Positions 11,201 to 21,554 of a stretch of 64,000 nt of DNA are shown here, piece after piece (position 1 is the stretch's first letter; each line of letters begins with the position of its first letter). The position numbers and the translations under genes were made by a program. This DNA is from Paramyrothecium sp. XJ0827 (Eukaryota; Ascomycota; Sordariomycetes; Hypocreales; Stachybotryaceae), in the NCBI GenBank assembly GCA_020881915.1, contig JAJFPB010000001.1, positions 5,952,001-6,016,000 on the forward strand. The letters are read 5' to 3'. The notes under the pieces are model-generated. The model was not told the DNA's origin and ran no database searches. It worked only from the letters and a program-made list of their open reading frames with translations.

Positions 11201-13978
11201 GAGACCGATTTCACGATGGGAGGACATTGAGTGCCTTGGATACAAAAGGGCTCCGAATTTAATGGTAGTATTTATTTTCTAATGTAAATATTTTTGAACT
11301 ATCTAGACGGCTTCTCAGCCCGGCCAGGTTTCCTTTTCTTGTTTGCTTAGCTTCAGCCAAGCACATCAATCAATGACATGATGACTCTTATTTTACAAAT
11401 TGTTCCAACCCTCAGTATCCCAGTGAGATCATTCCTGAGCTTGACTAGTACTTTTGAGAGACGAAACTACAAGTAAAACGGCGATGAGTCTTGGAACCCG
11501 TTCGTCTTGTGTTGTCTCCCGTTGTCTTGGGCCTAGCCACGTGCGAGCTTTCCAGAATTTGTCTTAGCGTGACAAGCCTTGGCTTGCCGCCCTCCTTGCC
11601 AATTGTCTAGGAACTAGCAGCATGGGTGGCTTGATCACTGGCTGGTGGCTTGTTTCAGGTGCCCGGGCCAGCTACCTGATCCGTACCGGGCATGATGGGG
11701 TTGGGCTTCCTGCCAGGGCGGGAAAGCATGGGACGACCCAATGGGTTGAGACCTGGTCCTCTCGCCATCTCGACCTTGTTGGTACGGCACTATTGCCTTT
11801 CTTTGCTTTCTTTTCGTTGCTGCGACGAGTGCTTAGTGCGTTGGGGCTCAAAGCGTGCATTTGCATTGGCGGCCGCTGTGGGATGGCGGCTCGTTGTGGG
11901 GATAGCTGCTGTGAACACAGCCTGCGGGAATCCCCTCTGTGGGCGGCGGAGCTGAACTAGATCGGATGCCTCGTGCAGGGGTCTGCCTGCGTTGGTAGAT
12001 CATCGAATTGCAGGTAGCGCGTGAGTACGGTAGTGACGAACAAAAGAATCATCTACCAGTAGTTGATGTTATTCAAGCTGTCATCGCAGCCAGCTGCATG
12101 TCTCGTGTTCCAGCGTGTTCATCTTGGCTGTCTAGCATCTCAAATGATATTGGTATCATATACATTCGGTTCATTTCGACGTGTTTCAGAAGGGCGCGGG
12201 ACGGCTTGCTCTTCTTGGACACTCACTGGGTTCTGCTCAGTCCGGGGTTCTTTGTTTCGCATGTACGATTGCATCTCCAAACGCTGCCAACACTTCGGCC
12301 ACAGCCGAGAATGGAAGGCAGACCGTGAGTCCCAAGGAATAGTCGGGACCGGCGGCATGGGGAACGGGCACTCGGAGACATAAGTTACTGACCAAGGTGT
12401 GATGCTGTGGCTCGTGATTGAGCCATTGACTGTGGGATTATTCTGTGGCGCAGGGCATCTATTGATTGTGGCAGTGACAGGCTCGCGACCCCCTGCACAC
12501 ACCGTATCATGAGAGCAGCCAACCTTGCTGATTGGGATTTCGATTTTCCACGTGAGGAAGAGAGAGAAGAGCTGTGTCCGAAGGAGGCTTGTGGCTGGTA
12601 AGTAGCCCGCGGCTCTGCCTTTTGCGTGTATGATGCTCACTCTGCTCGTGTCTTGGGCCATGGCGTTGGCGGCCTCAAGATAAGGCCTAGTTGAGTGATC
12701 GATGGTCCTCCGAGTTCAGAGACGCATGACTTTCTTGCGGATAAGATCCTTAGTGAGCAAGACAAATGACTTGGCTGTTGAGGGCATTCCGTCGCTGAAA
12801 TGGCATGGAGATGGCTTTGTTAAATTTACATGTTTTTACTTGTTGCTATTGCCTCACTTCTACTAGTTTGTGTTTCTCTTTTGCGTGCGGCAGTTGTGTA
12901 GGCACCTTACCTTGCCCATTTTTATGGACTCAATGCACCAACGGCAGGCTTGACCAAAATGCAATCAACATCCTTTGCAAGAGCCAGCCGACACACAGCA
13001 ACGCGAAGTGACGGACCGTAGTCATAGGCCCGGACGGGTCCCACTTCTCCAACGGCGTGCTGTGCTGCGCTGTGCTGCGCTGCGCTGTGGGATGCGGAGC
13101 CCCAGCTCCAACAGCCCTTCTTACTGGAGTTCGTGATCTTCCGCCCACCCTTCGGTGATCAGCCTCGTGAGGCGCAGCATGCACAAGTCCTTCCGGACGG
13201 TTCCCCGCCGGACAGCGAAGTCCTGCTCCTCTGCCCCAACGACGTTGTTTTTACAATTTCGAGTCGTCGCATCAGCGAACGGGACGTTGGGCGCTTAAGG
13301 ATTGGCCGTCGGGGCTCCGAACCCTGGCCTTGGCCTAGGCGCGGACCATCTGCTCATGGCCTATGGAGGATGGAGGACCTCTCACCTTGGAGGTCCTAGA
13401 CTAATGGAGGCCGCTGAGACGCAGCGCTGTCGTGCATGTTTGCAGGCGAGCGGTGCCCCTGGAAGAGAAGGCGACCACAGGCACAGCGCAGCAGTGGACC
13501 ACCAATGCTGTGTCATGGCCCAACGTCCGGCCCTCTGCGGCTCGATTCACCAGATCGGCATCTTTCCTGCATGTGGCAGCGCACGCCTCTGCCACAGTGG
13601 TTCCCCCCCTCCCCATCTTCCCTAGAGGTGGACTACTGGACAATCCTCATCCACCCTCCTGCTCCCCCGGTACACCTTGGCCTGTGCCTGGCCAGGTGGT
13701 GACCCCGCCGGAGCTTTGCGTGACTGAGACCTGAGGTCATCCGCTGTTTGGTCGCCTTACTCCGACCCTTGTGCGACTCAACCTGATCCGCCTTGGCTTG
13801 TCCAGCCTGGTGGCATCCCACGCCCACGCTGCGCAGTCTTTAAAAGATGCCGACAGCCCAGCCCAGGTGAACCATGTTTTACTCTCGGCCTATACCCGCT
13901 GCACACGGGAAGGCTAGTCGCAGCATTCGACAATCCACAGTTTGTATTCTCCACCCGTCGCTCCGCCAGTCCCTCAGC
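11201..13978. other. Intergenic stretch with no recognisable gene
   Basis: About 2.8 kb between two plus-strand genes. It contains the 3' trailer of the wall-protein gene and, at the right, the ankyrin-gene promoter. A short TGTGCTGCGC-type simple repeat lies at 13057-13090. Open frames of up to 173 codons look non-coding. Confidence 0.45.
13057..13090. repeat. Simple repeat, GTGCTGCGCT type
   Basis: Imperfect reiteration of TGTGCTGCGC units in intergenic DNA. Confidence 0.7.
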
Positions 13979-16198
13979 ATGATGAACTTGCGGCGGCCCT
14001 CGCCGCCCTCGCCGCCCACGCTGCTGATCCCGAACAACGCTCGATCGCCGTCCGGGTACAGTCCGACCGCCAACACCGGCCGCCCGCCGCTTTGGACAAA
14101 GTCCGCCCAGCGAAAGATGTCCCGCCTCTACCTCTACACCACGCTGCCCATCACCAAGATCCTCGAGCTGATCTGGACCGACTCTCCCCATGCCGCGCCT
14201 GGGTATGTGAAAAGCACCTCCCTGCCTTCCCGACCCCTTCAAGCCCGCCTCTAACAAAGATGTCGCAGCAAGGACTCGGCCAACAAAAAGCTCAACGCTA
14301 TGCTCGACAAGGAACCCCGCTGGCTCCACCCGAAGACAAACAGCGACATGGGCCGTCGTGTGGCTGAGCTCTGCAATTCGCCAACGAGATCGCCCATGAG
14401 CGCGACAGCGTCCTCCGCCGGCCGGCCCCACTCCGTCTCGGACCCGACCCCGTTCCTACCCTCGGCCCCGGCCTTCACCCACGGGACCGCATCTGGCCCG
14501 TCGACGCGCAACGTCTCTCCCTTCGACGAGTGGCCGGTTTCTGCTCCGGCTTCGTCCACAAACGCCCTCACGCCCAATACATTCCTCGATCACAGCGCTC
14601 AGGCGTCCCGGGGAAGCACTGCATCCCCCAGCGACGGCCTGGGACTCGAGCAGAACGATCTTTTGGAAGACTTCTTGCGGCGCACAACATTCATGTCCTC
14701 GTCTACGGATCGCACCACGGGCTCGTACCACCGCGTCCTCTCTGGGTACTCGGAGGCCTACATCCGAACCGTACGGAGACTCGTCAAGCGCTTCACGATA
14801 CCCAACAACAACCATCGAAGCGTGTCGCCCATATCCGAGCGGCCGGAGACTGCGGAGACGTCTTGGATTGACGACGACGACGCGCCGTCTGTCTTCCGGG
14901 ACCGTCCCTACCCGCTTCCGGGCGACTTCCTACGCATGGACGCCTTCTTGCAGCAGTCCTCTGCTGTCGCAGATCTCGAAGTCGCAGACTCTCCTTGGGT
15001 GTCGTCGCTTGCCCCAACGCCGGATGCCCACCGCATCCTGTCAGGCGCCCTGATGCCCGCTGACGCAACCGCCCGCGACACATTCGGCAATACCGTGTTG
15101 CACTTCATAGCAGCGTGTGGCACCGCCGAGTTGATGTTTCAGGCGTTACAGTCAGGGTGCTTCACTGGCATTCTCAACGAGAAGAACAGCGCAGGGCAGA
15201 CGTTTCTGCACCTGCTGACCCGGAACTGGATCAGGAATTACGAGAACCTCCATTACCTGGTGACGGCCCTGCTAACCCAGGGCTTCGACATCTATGCTCG
15301 TGATCACTATGGCCGCAACTTCTTCCACATCTTGCGCCAAGAAGGAATCGACTCGAGTCATATTCTGCAGCGCCTTCAGCCGGAGCTTTACGCGAAGCGA
15401 GATGCGTTCAATTTCGTTCCTTTGCTTGACCAGGTTCCCGGTAGTGCAGGCCATCCTTACACCACGGCGCTGAGCCCATCCTTCGAACATGCACCAGGGT
15501 TCAATTTGGCGCCGGGCATGATAGAGGACACAATGCTCTTGAAGTATGTCATGTATGCCATGGAACACCCGAGAGTCGAGGATGAGGAGGGCCGCAACGG
15601 CCTGCACTGCTTGGCGATGACGAGTCTCAGCGTGAAGAAGGTGAGCGACAAGGTGTCGCTTACGACGACCCCTCCGGAGGGCCAGCGCAGAAGGTCACAA
15701 GGGGCCCCGGAAAACCTGGACTCGTCCGAGGATCGTCTGGGCCTGCGCTGCAACACTCTGCTCGATCTGCTCAACAAAGGGGTGGATCCAAACCACTACG
15801 ACCACCAGGGCAACACCCCGCTCATGGCGTTTGTGGCCGAGCTCCCCGAGGACGACGACTACAGGACGGGCCCCAGAATCCTCGAGGCGCTGCTCGATCA
15901 CGGGGCGGACATCGAGGCCCGCAACCGAGCTGGCGAGACGGCCCTGCACATTGCCGTGCGCTGCGGACGCAAGCTGGCGATGCGGACCCTGGTGAGGAGG
16001 AACGCCAACGTGTATGCCCGCGATGCGGCCGGGCGGAGCGTCCTGGACGTCGCCGACGTCAAGATGGCCCACGTGAGCGACGGCGACCACATCGCCTACG
16101 CGCACTTCGAGGCCTGCAGGGCTTGGCTGAGCGGGCAGGGACGTGCCGTACAGCGGCCGACTGCCGTGCGGGAGTGGAGCACGGAGCGGCCTTCCTAG
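13979..16198 (+). CDS. Ankyrin-repeat protein with long disordered N-terminus
   Basis: Two coding exons, 13979-14202 and 14269-16198, separated by a 66-bp intron (GTATGT...CAG), encode 717 aa. The start chosen is the ATG-ATG pair beginning MMNLRRPSPP; an in-frame ATG at 13874 is a less likely alternative. Residues 1 to about 330 are low-complexity, rich in Ser, Pro and Thr. From about 340 to the C-terminus come degenerate ankyrin units, including DTFGNTVLHFIAACG, NSAGQTFLHLL, DHYGRNFFHIL, DHQGNTPLMAFVA, NRAGETALHIAVRCGR and DAAGRSVLDVA. Ankyrin stacks mediate protein binding, and the partner is unknown. No catalytic domain, signal peptide or membrane segment is visible. Its 3' end faces the short-chain dehydrogenase, 329 bp away. 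Confidence 0.87.
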
Positions 16199-16527
16199 AG
16201 ATGCCTGTGTTTTGTTTTCTGCTTTCTTCCTTCCTTCTTTCTTTACGAGCTAGTGTTGCCTGAACTGGGATTTGTTGATTTTCGTAGATCATGGGGGTGG
16301 CAGCGATCGCTTGTTGTTTGACTTTGCTGCATTTGCTGTTTGAGCGTCGGGCGTTGGGGAGATCATACAAGGCATAGACTAGCGAAGGATACCCGATTGT
16401 GAATTTCCACATTCCTTTCACACATACATGCTAAAATCATTAGATGATATAACCTGTGCGCTTATGCAACCGATGTAATGAATGCGTGCTATGTGCTATG
16501 GTGCTTGAGAAAATGCAACCCCCCGTC
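16199..16527. other. Convergent 3' intergenic gap
   Basis: 329 bases holding the 3' untranslated regions of the ankyrin gene and the short-chain dehydrogenase. Nothing else is seen. Confidence 0.6.
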
Positions 16528-17727
16528 CTAATAGGTGAAGTTCTGGCCCACGAGCTCCTCGCTCAGCTTCCACAACCTGTCGGCTTCTATGGGACTCGTG
16601 GCCCAAGGCTTGATCATGTCGGTGTAGGGATTGCCCACGCGGCTCTCCTGCAGAAACGCGCCGTTGTGCTCTGCAATACGGGGTTGGCTGTCAGCAATAG
16701 TGATACATTGGGTTTGAGAGGGCTGCCTTTCTTCCTCAAAAGACGGTGATGGAGACTGACCACTGAGTGTAGGTTCAAATGAGGCATAAGTTTGCGTGGC
16801 CGCGCCTTGCTCTACGCTGACGGGCTCGTTGGGGAAGTCGCCTTTATAGTGTCCTTGAGCGTGGTCTAGGTCGACTGTACGGAATCAGCTTTACTGAGCG
16901 AGCATGTGCAGGCTGAGGCACCGTGGGGAGAGAGGAGCTTACCGAGCTCATTCAAGAAACCTCCGTCCAGGTCAAGATGTGATGCGAGACCGGTGGAGAA
17001 TATGACGCCGGGATGCAGGCTGAAGGAGAGGAGACCGCGCTTGCCGAGCTTCTCGGCCAGGGAGATGGCCATGAGCATGTTGGCCGTCTTGGACTGGCCG
17101 TATGCAAGTAAGGGATTGTAGCCGTTCTTGGGGGGCGCGTCAGCTTGCGAAGCGAGGCGAGAAAGGTTACGAAACTTTCGCACTTACATCGAAATTGTAG
17201 TCAGCCCAGCGAATGTGCGAGGCGCGGTGTCCATCGCTGGAGACCATGACCACGCGGGGCGCGGGAGCGGCGAGGACCTTGTCCATGATGAGGTTGGTGA
17301 AGAGGAACGGCCCGAGGTGGTTCATGGCGAACTGCGACTCGATGCCGTCGGGCGTCAGGGCAAACGGCACCGCCATGACGCCGGCGCAGTTGCAGACGAC
17401 GTCGATGGCCGGGACGTCGGCCCACGAGTTGACCTCGTCGGCGGCCTTGCGCACGGCGGCGAAGGAGCCCAGGTCCAGGACGAGCAGCCTGGTCTGGACG
17501 CCGGGGCTCTGGGAGGCGATGATGTCGGCCTCCTTGCGCAGCTTGTCGGCGCTGCGGCCGGCGAGGATGATGAGCGCGGGGCCCGACGCCGCGACGCTCT
17601 CGACGTAGTTGGCGCCGATGCTGCCCGGGGTGACGCCGGTGGCGAGGATGGTCTTGCCCTTGATGATGTCGGCGTAGGTGGTGGCCAGCTCGGCGCTGGT
17701 GGTCTGGGCGGTGTAGCTCTTGGCCAT
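16528..17727 (-). CDS. Short-chain dehydrogenase/reductase (retinol-dehydrogenase/WWOX-like)
   Basis: Four exons, 17727-17188, 17126-16943, 16874-16761 and 16670-16528, with introns of 61, 68 and 90 bp, encode 326 aa, typical of this fungal SDR subgroup. The cofactor motif is TGVTPGSIG (30-38), the extended glycine loop seen in this subgroup. NCAGVM (113-118) replaces the usual NNAG. The active site is S163/S164, Y189 and K193 (YGQSK). The last exons encode EHNGAFLQ and NPYTDMIKPWATSP, conserved C-terminal features of these enzymes. The start is MAKSYTAQ at 17727; the frame upstream of it is leader. The substrate is unknown. A TATA-like element lies 120 bases upstream. Confidence 0.93.
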
Positions 17728-18628
17728 TTTGTCTTGTTCGAGAGACTTGGAGTGTGTGTTCTGTGTAAGTGTGTTTCTTGGGTTTCCGTTAAAGTGCGAC
17801 GACGACTTGTTGAGAATGATTGTCAAGCACCCGGGAGATCGCGGTCCTTTATAGAAACCCGAAGAGGCTTGAGAAATCCCAGTCGGTTTTCGAACATGAA
17901 GGATTGCAGCGGGGCATCATCGCACCAGACAGCACCGTGATGCATGTTCGCCTACTTAGAAATCCACCACGGCCAGCGAAGCCGTGTGTAAGTGCGTTGC
18001 TGCGCTTTCGTCGCAGGAGTCGCCCGATTAGGCAATAAAGCGTGCAGCTTGTGTCCGGATTCGTGGAGCCGTGGCTGGCGTCATCCACAAACAGCGCAGG
18101 GATGTGGCGAGATTCCTTGGAAACGGTCGGCATTCTCCCCCTCGTCCACCAGGGGACACTTCTGCCGGCAGCGGGGATAAGGTAGCCCCGAGTGGTTCGA
18201 TTACAAAACAGAACCGGCTTTACGTGAGCAAAGGTTCAAGCTTGATTCCTGAGCCGCATGGGCCCACGTGGTGACAAAAGCCTGCGCAGATGAAGTTCTT
18301 GAGCTCATGGGCGTTGTAATCATGTTTACTCTGTACAGACCTGATCGACATTGTAGTTTTCGCTTCAGTTCTTAGTTTATTTCCATTAAAACCGAGAATT
18401 TGGAATTCCAGAACCTTCAGCGCATTGAGAATCCAGAGTCGCTAGCGGCAACGAGAGGCTCGCAGCTGCAATGGCTTGGAGAAGGAAGAGGATTGCTCGT
18501 GTTGCTGGGCACGACGCAAAAGGGGCCAGCATCTAAGACATGTTTGCAGACAAAACAAGAACCAGATGACCATTTGAACGGCTGCATCCCTTCACTACAT
18601 CCAAATCAAACACCACAACACTGAAGCG
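17728..18628. other. Divergent promoter region
   Basis: About 0.9 kb shared upstream by the short-chain dehydrogenase (left) and the AA8 cytochrome (right). Apart from the TATA-like element at 17847-17853 I see no distinctive site. Confidence 0.5.
17847..17853 (-). promoter_or_regulatory. Probable TATA element of the short-chain dehydrogenase
   Basis: Reads TATAAAG on the minus strand, 120 bases before the ATG at 17727. Motif match only. Confidence 0.45.
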
Positions 18629-19330
18629 ATGATGAACATCTCCACGCTACTCTTCCTCGTCAGTTTGTCCGTCGTGCAGGTCCACGCGGAGGTGTCCTAC
18701 TGCGATCAACAACTCGGCCTGTGCTTTCAGGAATATTCTTCAGTCCTGGGAATACAGTTCCGAGTTGCGGTCCCGGCAAATGCCGTCGCCCCCTTCGACG
18801 TCGCCCTTCAAATCGTCGCGCCTGCGGACATTGGCTGGGCCGGTTTCGCTTGGGGAGGAGAGATGTTGGACAATCCTCTCACTGTCGCTTGGCCGAACAG
18901 TGATTCTGTAACTGTCTCCTCTCGCATAGCAACGTACGAGCCACCCCCCATATTCATCGCAGAGGAGCCGTGTGAGCCATATTTGAGCCATTTCGTTCTG
19001 ACCCTTGATAGCACACATTCTCTCCCACGTATGAACGAGAACGCCAAGGTCTTCCGCCTGAAAGGGTCTGGCGTCAACGAGACCCACTGGACGGCGAATA
19101 TACTCTGCCAGGGCTGTAGTAGCTGGATGGGCATGGACGAGCCCAGGGCGCTGGACGTGGAGGATGAGATAGCAAGGTTTGCTTGGGCGGCGGCTCGTAC
19201 ACCGCCGTCAAAACCAGGGGACCCGTCGTCGGCTTTTCGATACCACGACCGGCGCGGCTTCTTCCCGCTGAACTTGAAGAATGCCCAGCAAGAACAGTTC
19301 GGAGCAGCCATTGAGGCCGCACGAGAGTAG
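18629..19330 (+). CDS. Secreted cellobiose-dehydrogenase-type cytochrome (AA8-like), stand-alone
   Basis: Single-exon gene of 233 aa with a signal peptide at about 1-20 (MMNISTLLFLVSLSVVQVHA). The rest matches the cytochrome (DOMON-like, heme b) domain of cellobiose dehydrogenase: IGWAGFAWGGEM-LDNPLTVAW at 68-88, CxxC (C160, C163), and SSAFRYHDRRGFF at 200-212. The two axial heme ligands of the family appear conserved, Met79 in GGEM and His206 in YHD. No flavin dehydrogenase domain, linker or CBM follows, so the protein is only the electron-transfer module. In the extracellular space it could pass electrons to lytic polysaccharide monooxygenases or reduce iron. It ends 88 bp from the 3' end of the Zn2Cys6 gene. 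Confidence 0.85.
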   Translation: MMNISTLLFLVSLSVVQVHAEVSYCDQQLGLCFQEYSSVLGIQFRVAVPANAVAPFDVALQIVAPADIGWAGFAWGGEMLDNPLTVAWPNSDSVTVSSRIATYEPPPIFIAEEPCEPYLSHFVLTLDSTHSLPRMNENAKVFRLKGSGVNETHWTANILCQGCSSWMGMDEPRALDVEDEIARFAWAAARTPPSKPGDPSSAFRYHDRRGFFPLNLKNAQQEQFGAAIEAARE

Positions 19331-19418
19331 TCGTGGCAATAAGCCGAGCTCTAGATGCAGAATGACAGCAATATATTCGAGTTCTCCCTCATCAGTGTTG
19401 TTTCAGCGGGCGAGTCCG

Positions 19419-20648
19419 TCAAGAATAGCCCAGCATGGCAAGCTCCTGCACCAGGTCCTTTGTCATGATAATTGTTTCGTGTGCTTGTAAGGGCCGTGTT
19501 GACCAGGAACCTTCGACAAACCCCAGCTCCTTGTTGAGCATAGTGCGGTACCTTTGAGAGGACAAGAGGCCGGTCCACGTGCAGCGCCTGGTCCAGCGGC
19601 TGGGAATCCCAAGGAGCAGGTTGACCTGGCTCATGAGGTGCAGGATGCCCTCGGAGAACAGCACACCCTGCAACCCGAGCTCGACCAGGGGGATATCGGC
19701 AAACTTCATGTTTGGAAAGGCCAAGTTTGATCGTACGGGCCCGTCTAAGAGGTCTCTGAGACGAGCATGTTTCATGGCGAAGAAGTTTTCAATTACTGTC
19801 AACAGGTGAGAATAGCTTGAGATGATAAGTGAAGCAGTCGCTAGGTCTATGACGGAGTCTGAAGTTGCCCCTTCCAAGTTGTCGTTGTCTGTGTCGGCTT
19901 CTGTTTGAGGTTGGAGGTGCGTGAACATGGACGTGCACGTCCAGGGCATATGCGTTTTGCGCGGCTGGCTGAGGGAGTCCCTGCCCGTTGCCTGCGACGT
20001 GCCCACCCGGCGGTGCAAGGCCTTGAGGATTCCTAGAAACTCCTGCGCTACCGAAAATATGGCTTGGATCACGTCCACGGGATTGAATGGGGTTTCCGGG
20101 TTGCAGTAGAAGGCATCAAAGTCAACATGCCGGACTTGCTTGGTCCAAACTTCGCCGAGAGCTCGTAGCTTGGCATGGACCCCGGAGAGAGACTGGAGGA
20201 CAGTGTCTGCAGGCTGAATATCGACGGACTCGGTTTCTGAACTGGCTGGGGAGGAATTGCTGGAGACGAACCAATTCTCAACCGCGGATGCCTCTTCCAT
20301 AACCCTGCTAGCTGTGGGCGATGTGGCAGGGAGCGTCCAGTCTGTGAAGGACACACCGCTGGTGAGACTATTATGCCAAAGTTCATCAGATCTTGTAGAG
20401 TTCGTGGAGACGACAACCTCGAGGCCCGTGGTCAAGTCGTTTTCCGAAGGCGACCGCCTGCGCGTCGGCGCGGCTCTCTTGGCAGGCCTCCCAATGCTTC
20501 GCTGCGTCCCCGATTCGCACTGGAACCCGAGCCTTGCGCACCGGGAACAGGCAGCGCCAGTCTCGGGCTGCCGCAGGCAACGGAGCTTCTGCCGCCGGCA
20601 GCGCTCACAGGCCGACCGGACCTGGTTGGGGTGTGGTGATGAATGCAT
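19419..20648 (-). CDS. Zn2Cys6 transcription factor with AT-hook-like motif
   Basis: Single-exon gene of 409 aa. The binuclear zinc cluster is C14-x2-C17-x6-C24-x9-C34-x2-C37-x6-C44, with the basic stretch RRQKLRC typical of GAL4-class DNA binding. Directly after it, GRPAKR is an AT-hook-like minor-groove motif. The middle and C-terminal parts (for example LLTVIENFFAMKH and ILHLMSQVNLLLG) are helical and resemble the regulatory region of AflR-like factors rather than the long fungal-specific middle homology domain. It would act in the nucleus. Targets are unknown. The nearby AA8 cytochrome, short-chain dehydrogenase and hydrolase are possible, but adjacency is the only argument. Confidence 0.88.
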   Translation of the reverse strand: MHSSPHPNQVRSACERCRRQKLRCLRQPETGAACSRCARLGFQCESGTQRSIGRPAKRAAPTRRRSPSENDLTTGLEVVVSTNSTRSDELWHNSLTSGVSFTDWTLPATSPTASRVMEEASAVENWFVSSNSSPASSETESVDIQPADTVLQSLSGVHAKLRALGEVWTKQVRHVDFDAFYCNPETPFNPVDVIQAIFSVAQEFLGILKALHRRVGTSQATGRDSLSQPRKTHMPWTCTSMFTHLQPQTEADTDNDNLEGATSDSVIDLATASLIISSYSHLLTVIENFFAMKHARLRDLLDGPVRSNLAFPNMKFADIPLVELGLQGVLFSEGILHLMSQVNLLLGIPSRWTRRCTWTGLLSSQRYRTMLNKELGFVEGSWSTRPLQAHETIIMTKDLVQELAMLGYS

Positions 20649-21065
20649 TTTTGGACGTGCCCAGTGCTAGAACATTACCAGTACAGTCGCTCCGTGGTCT
20701 CAAAAAGCAAGCACGAAGAAGTCGGGACAAGAAGAAAAGGAGTGTGCAGCAAGATTACGGGCGAAGAGAGAGCTGTCCGTTCCTGCATGTTGAAGTAGGA
20801 CATTGTTGGACCGGAGGCTTTAGCACCAGATTCGGAGGCTTCGGTGCAGCATCAAGCCGCATCCCATGCATGCATAACGCACCTCAGGCTACAGGCGCTG
20901 AGGACCACGATCCCTGCTGGTTCAACTGGCCCAGGCCTCCCGGGGGGTTGCGCAGAGGTGATGAACGAACTACGAGAGCCGAACGAGATCCGCCATTTGT
21001 TTGTCGGCTCCTGCGACATCTCTGGAGCCTCCTTGAGTCACTCATCCGAGTCAAATTCTCGTCGA
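20649..21065. other. Promoter gap between Zn2Cys6 gene and tRNA
   Basis: 417 bases carrying the upstream region of the transcription factor. No gene is seen. The open frame on the plus strand is a shadow. Confidence 0.5.
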
Positions 21066-21146
21066 GGCAACATGGCCGAGTGGTTAAGGCGACAGACTCG
21101 AAATCTGTTGGGTTCGCCCGCGTCAGTTCAAATCTGGCTGTTGTCG
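21066..21146 (+). tRNA. tRNA-Ser(CGA)
   Basis: The acceptor arms GGCAACA and TGTTGTC pair over seven positions (one G-T) and are followed by discriminator G, the serine identity base. The D arm holds GAGTGGTTAAGGC. The anticodon loop CTCGAAA is closed by ACAGA/TCTGT, with anticodon CGA. A long variable arm is present (class II tRNA). The T arm GTCAG-TTCAAAT-CTGGC is intact. There is no intron. A T5 run at 21151-21155 would stop RNA polymerase III. It reads the codon UCG. Confidence 0.95.
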
Positions 21147-21554
21147 TACATTTTTGGCCCCACGCTATATCCACCAGCGCTACGGTAATCTTCTTTTTCT
21201 TTTTAGTTATAATTCGATTCATATTATTCCCGCTCCGATTTTCTTCGCTTCTCTTCGTTGCTCTTTTTTTAATCTTTTTATTGGGTTGAGACGCATTCAG
21301 ACTCTCTGTAATCACGAAAACACTGTCCCGAGACAAAGGGTTTGGGCAGTATTGATTCGTATCTAATGGTCCCTCCTACTTCTGCATACAACTAGTCAAT
21401 GCGTCCAAGGACGATGGAGTGCTGTTGTGCTTGTATACATAATACGAGTGCGGAATCAGTCCATGGAATTACTCGACCAATCGCTAAATCATAAACTCGT
21501 TCTATAACCGACCACGGCACCCGGTGAGGCCAGCTCAAAAAAGCCCGTCGTACA
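21147..21554. other. Gap after the tRNA
   Basis: About 400 bases with T-rich runs (21187-21290), including the polymerase III stop and the 3' trailer of the hydrolase gene. No gene is seen. Confidence 0.5.

Noticed and set aside
9026..11245. A 739-codon open frame antisense to the wall-protein gene (Gly/Arg/Leu-rich).
   Set aside because: It follows from the Thr/Ser/Pro codon usage of the sense repeats; it has no ATG-supported start, domain or splice signals.
12140..12661. Minus-strand ATG frame of 173 codons.
   Set aside because: No family likeness, mixed composition, and no promoter or splice context; likely chance.
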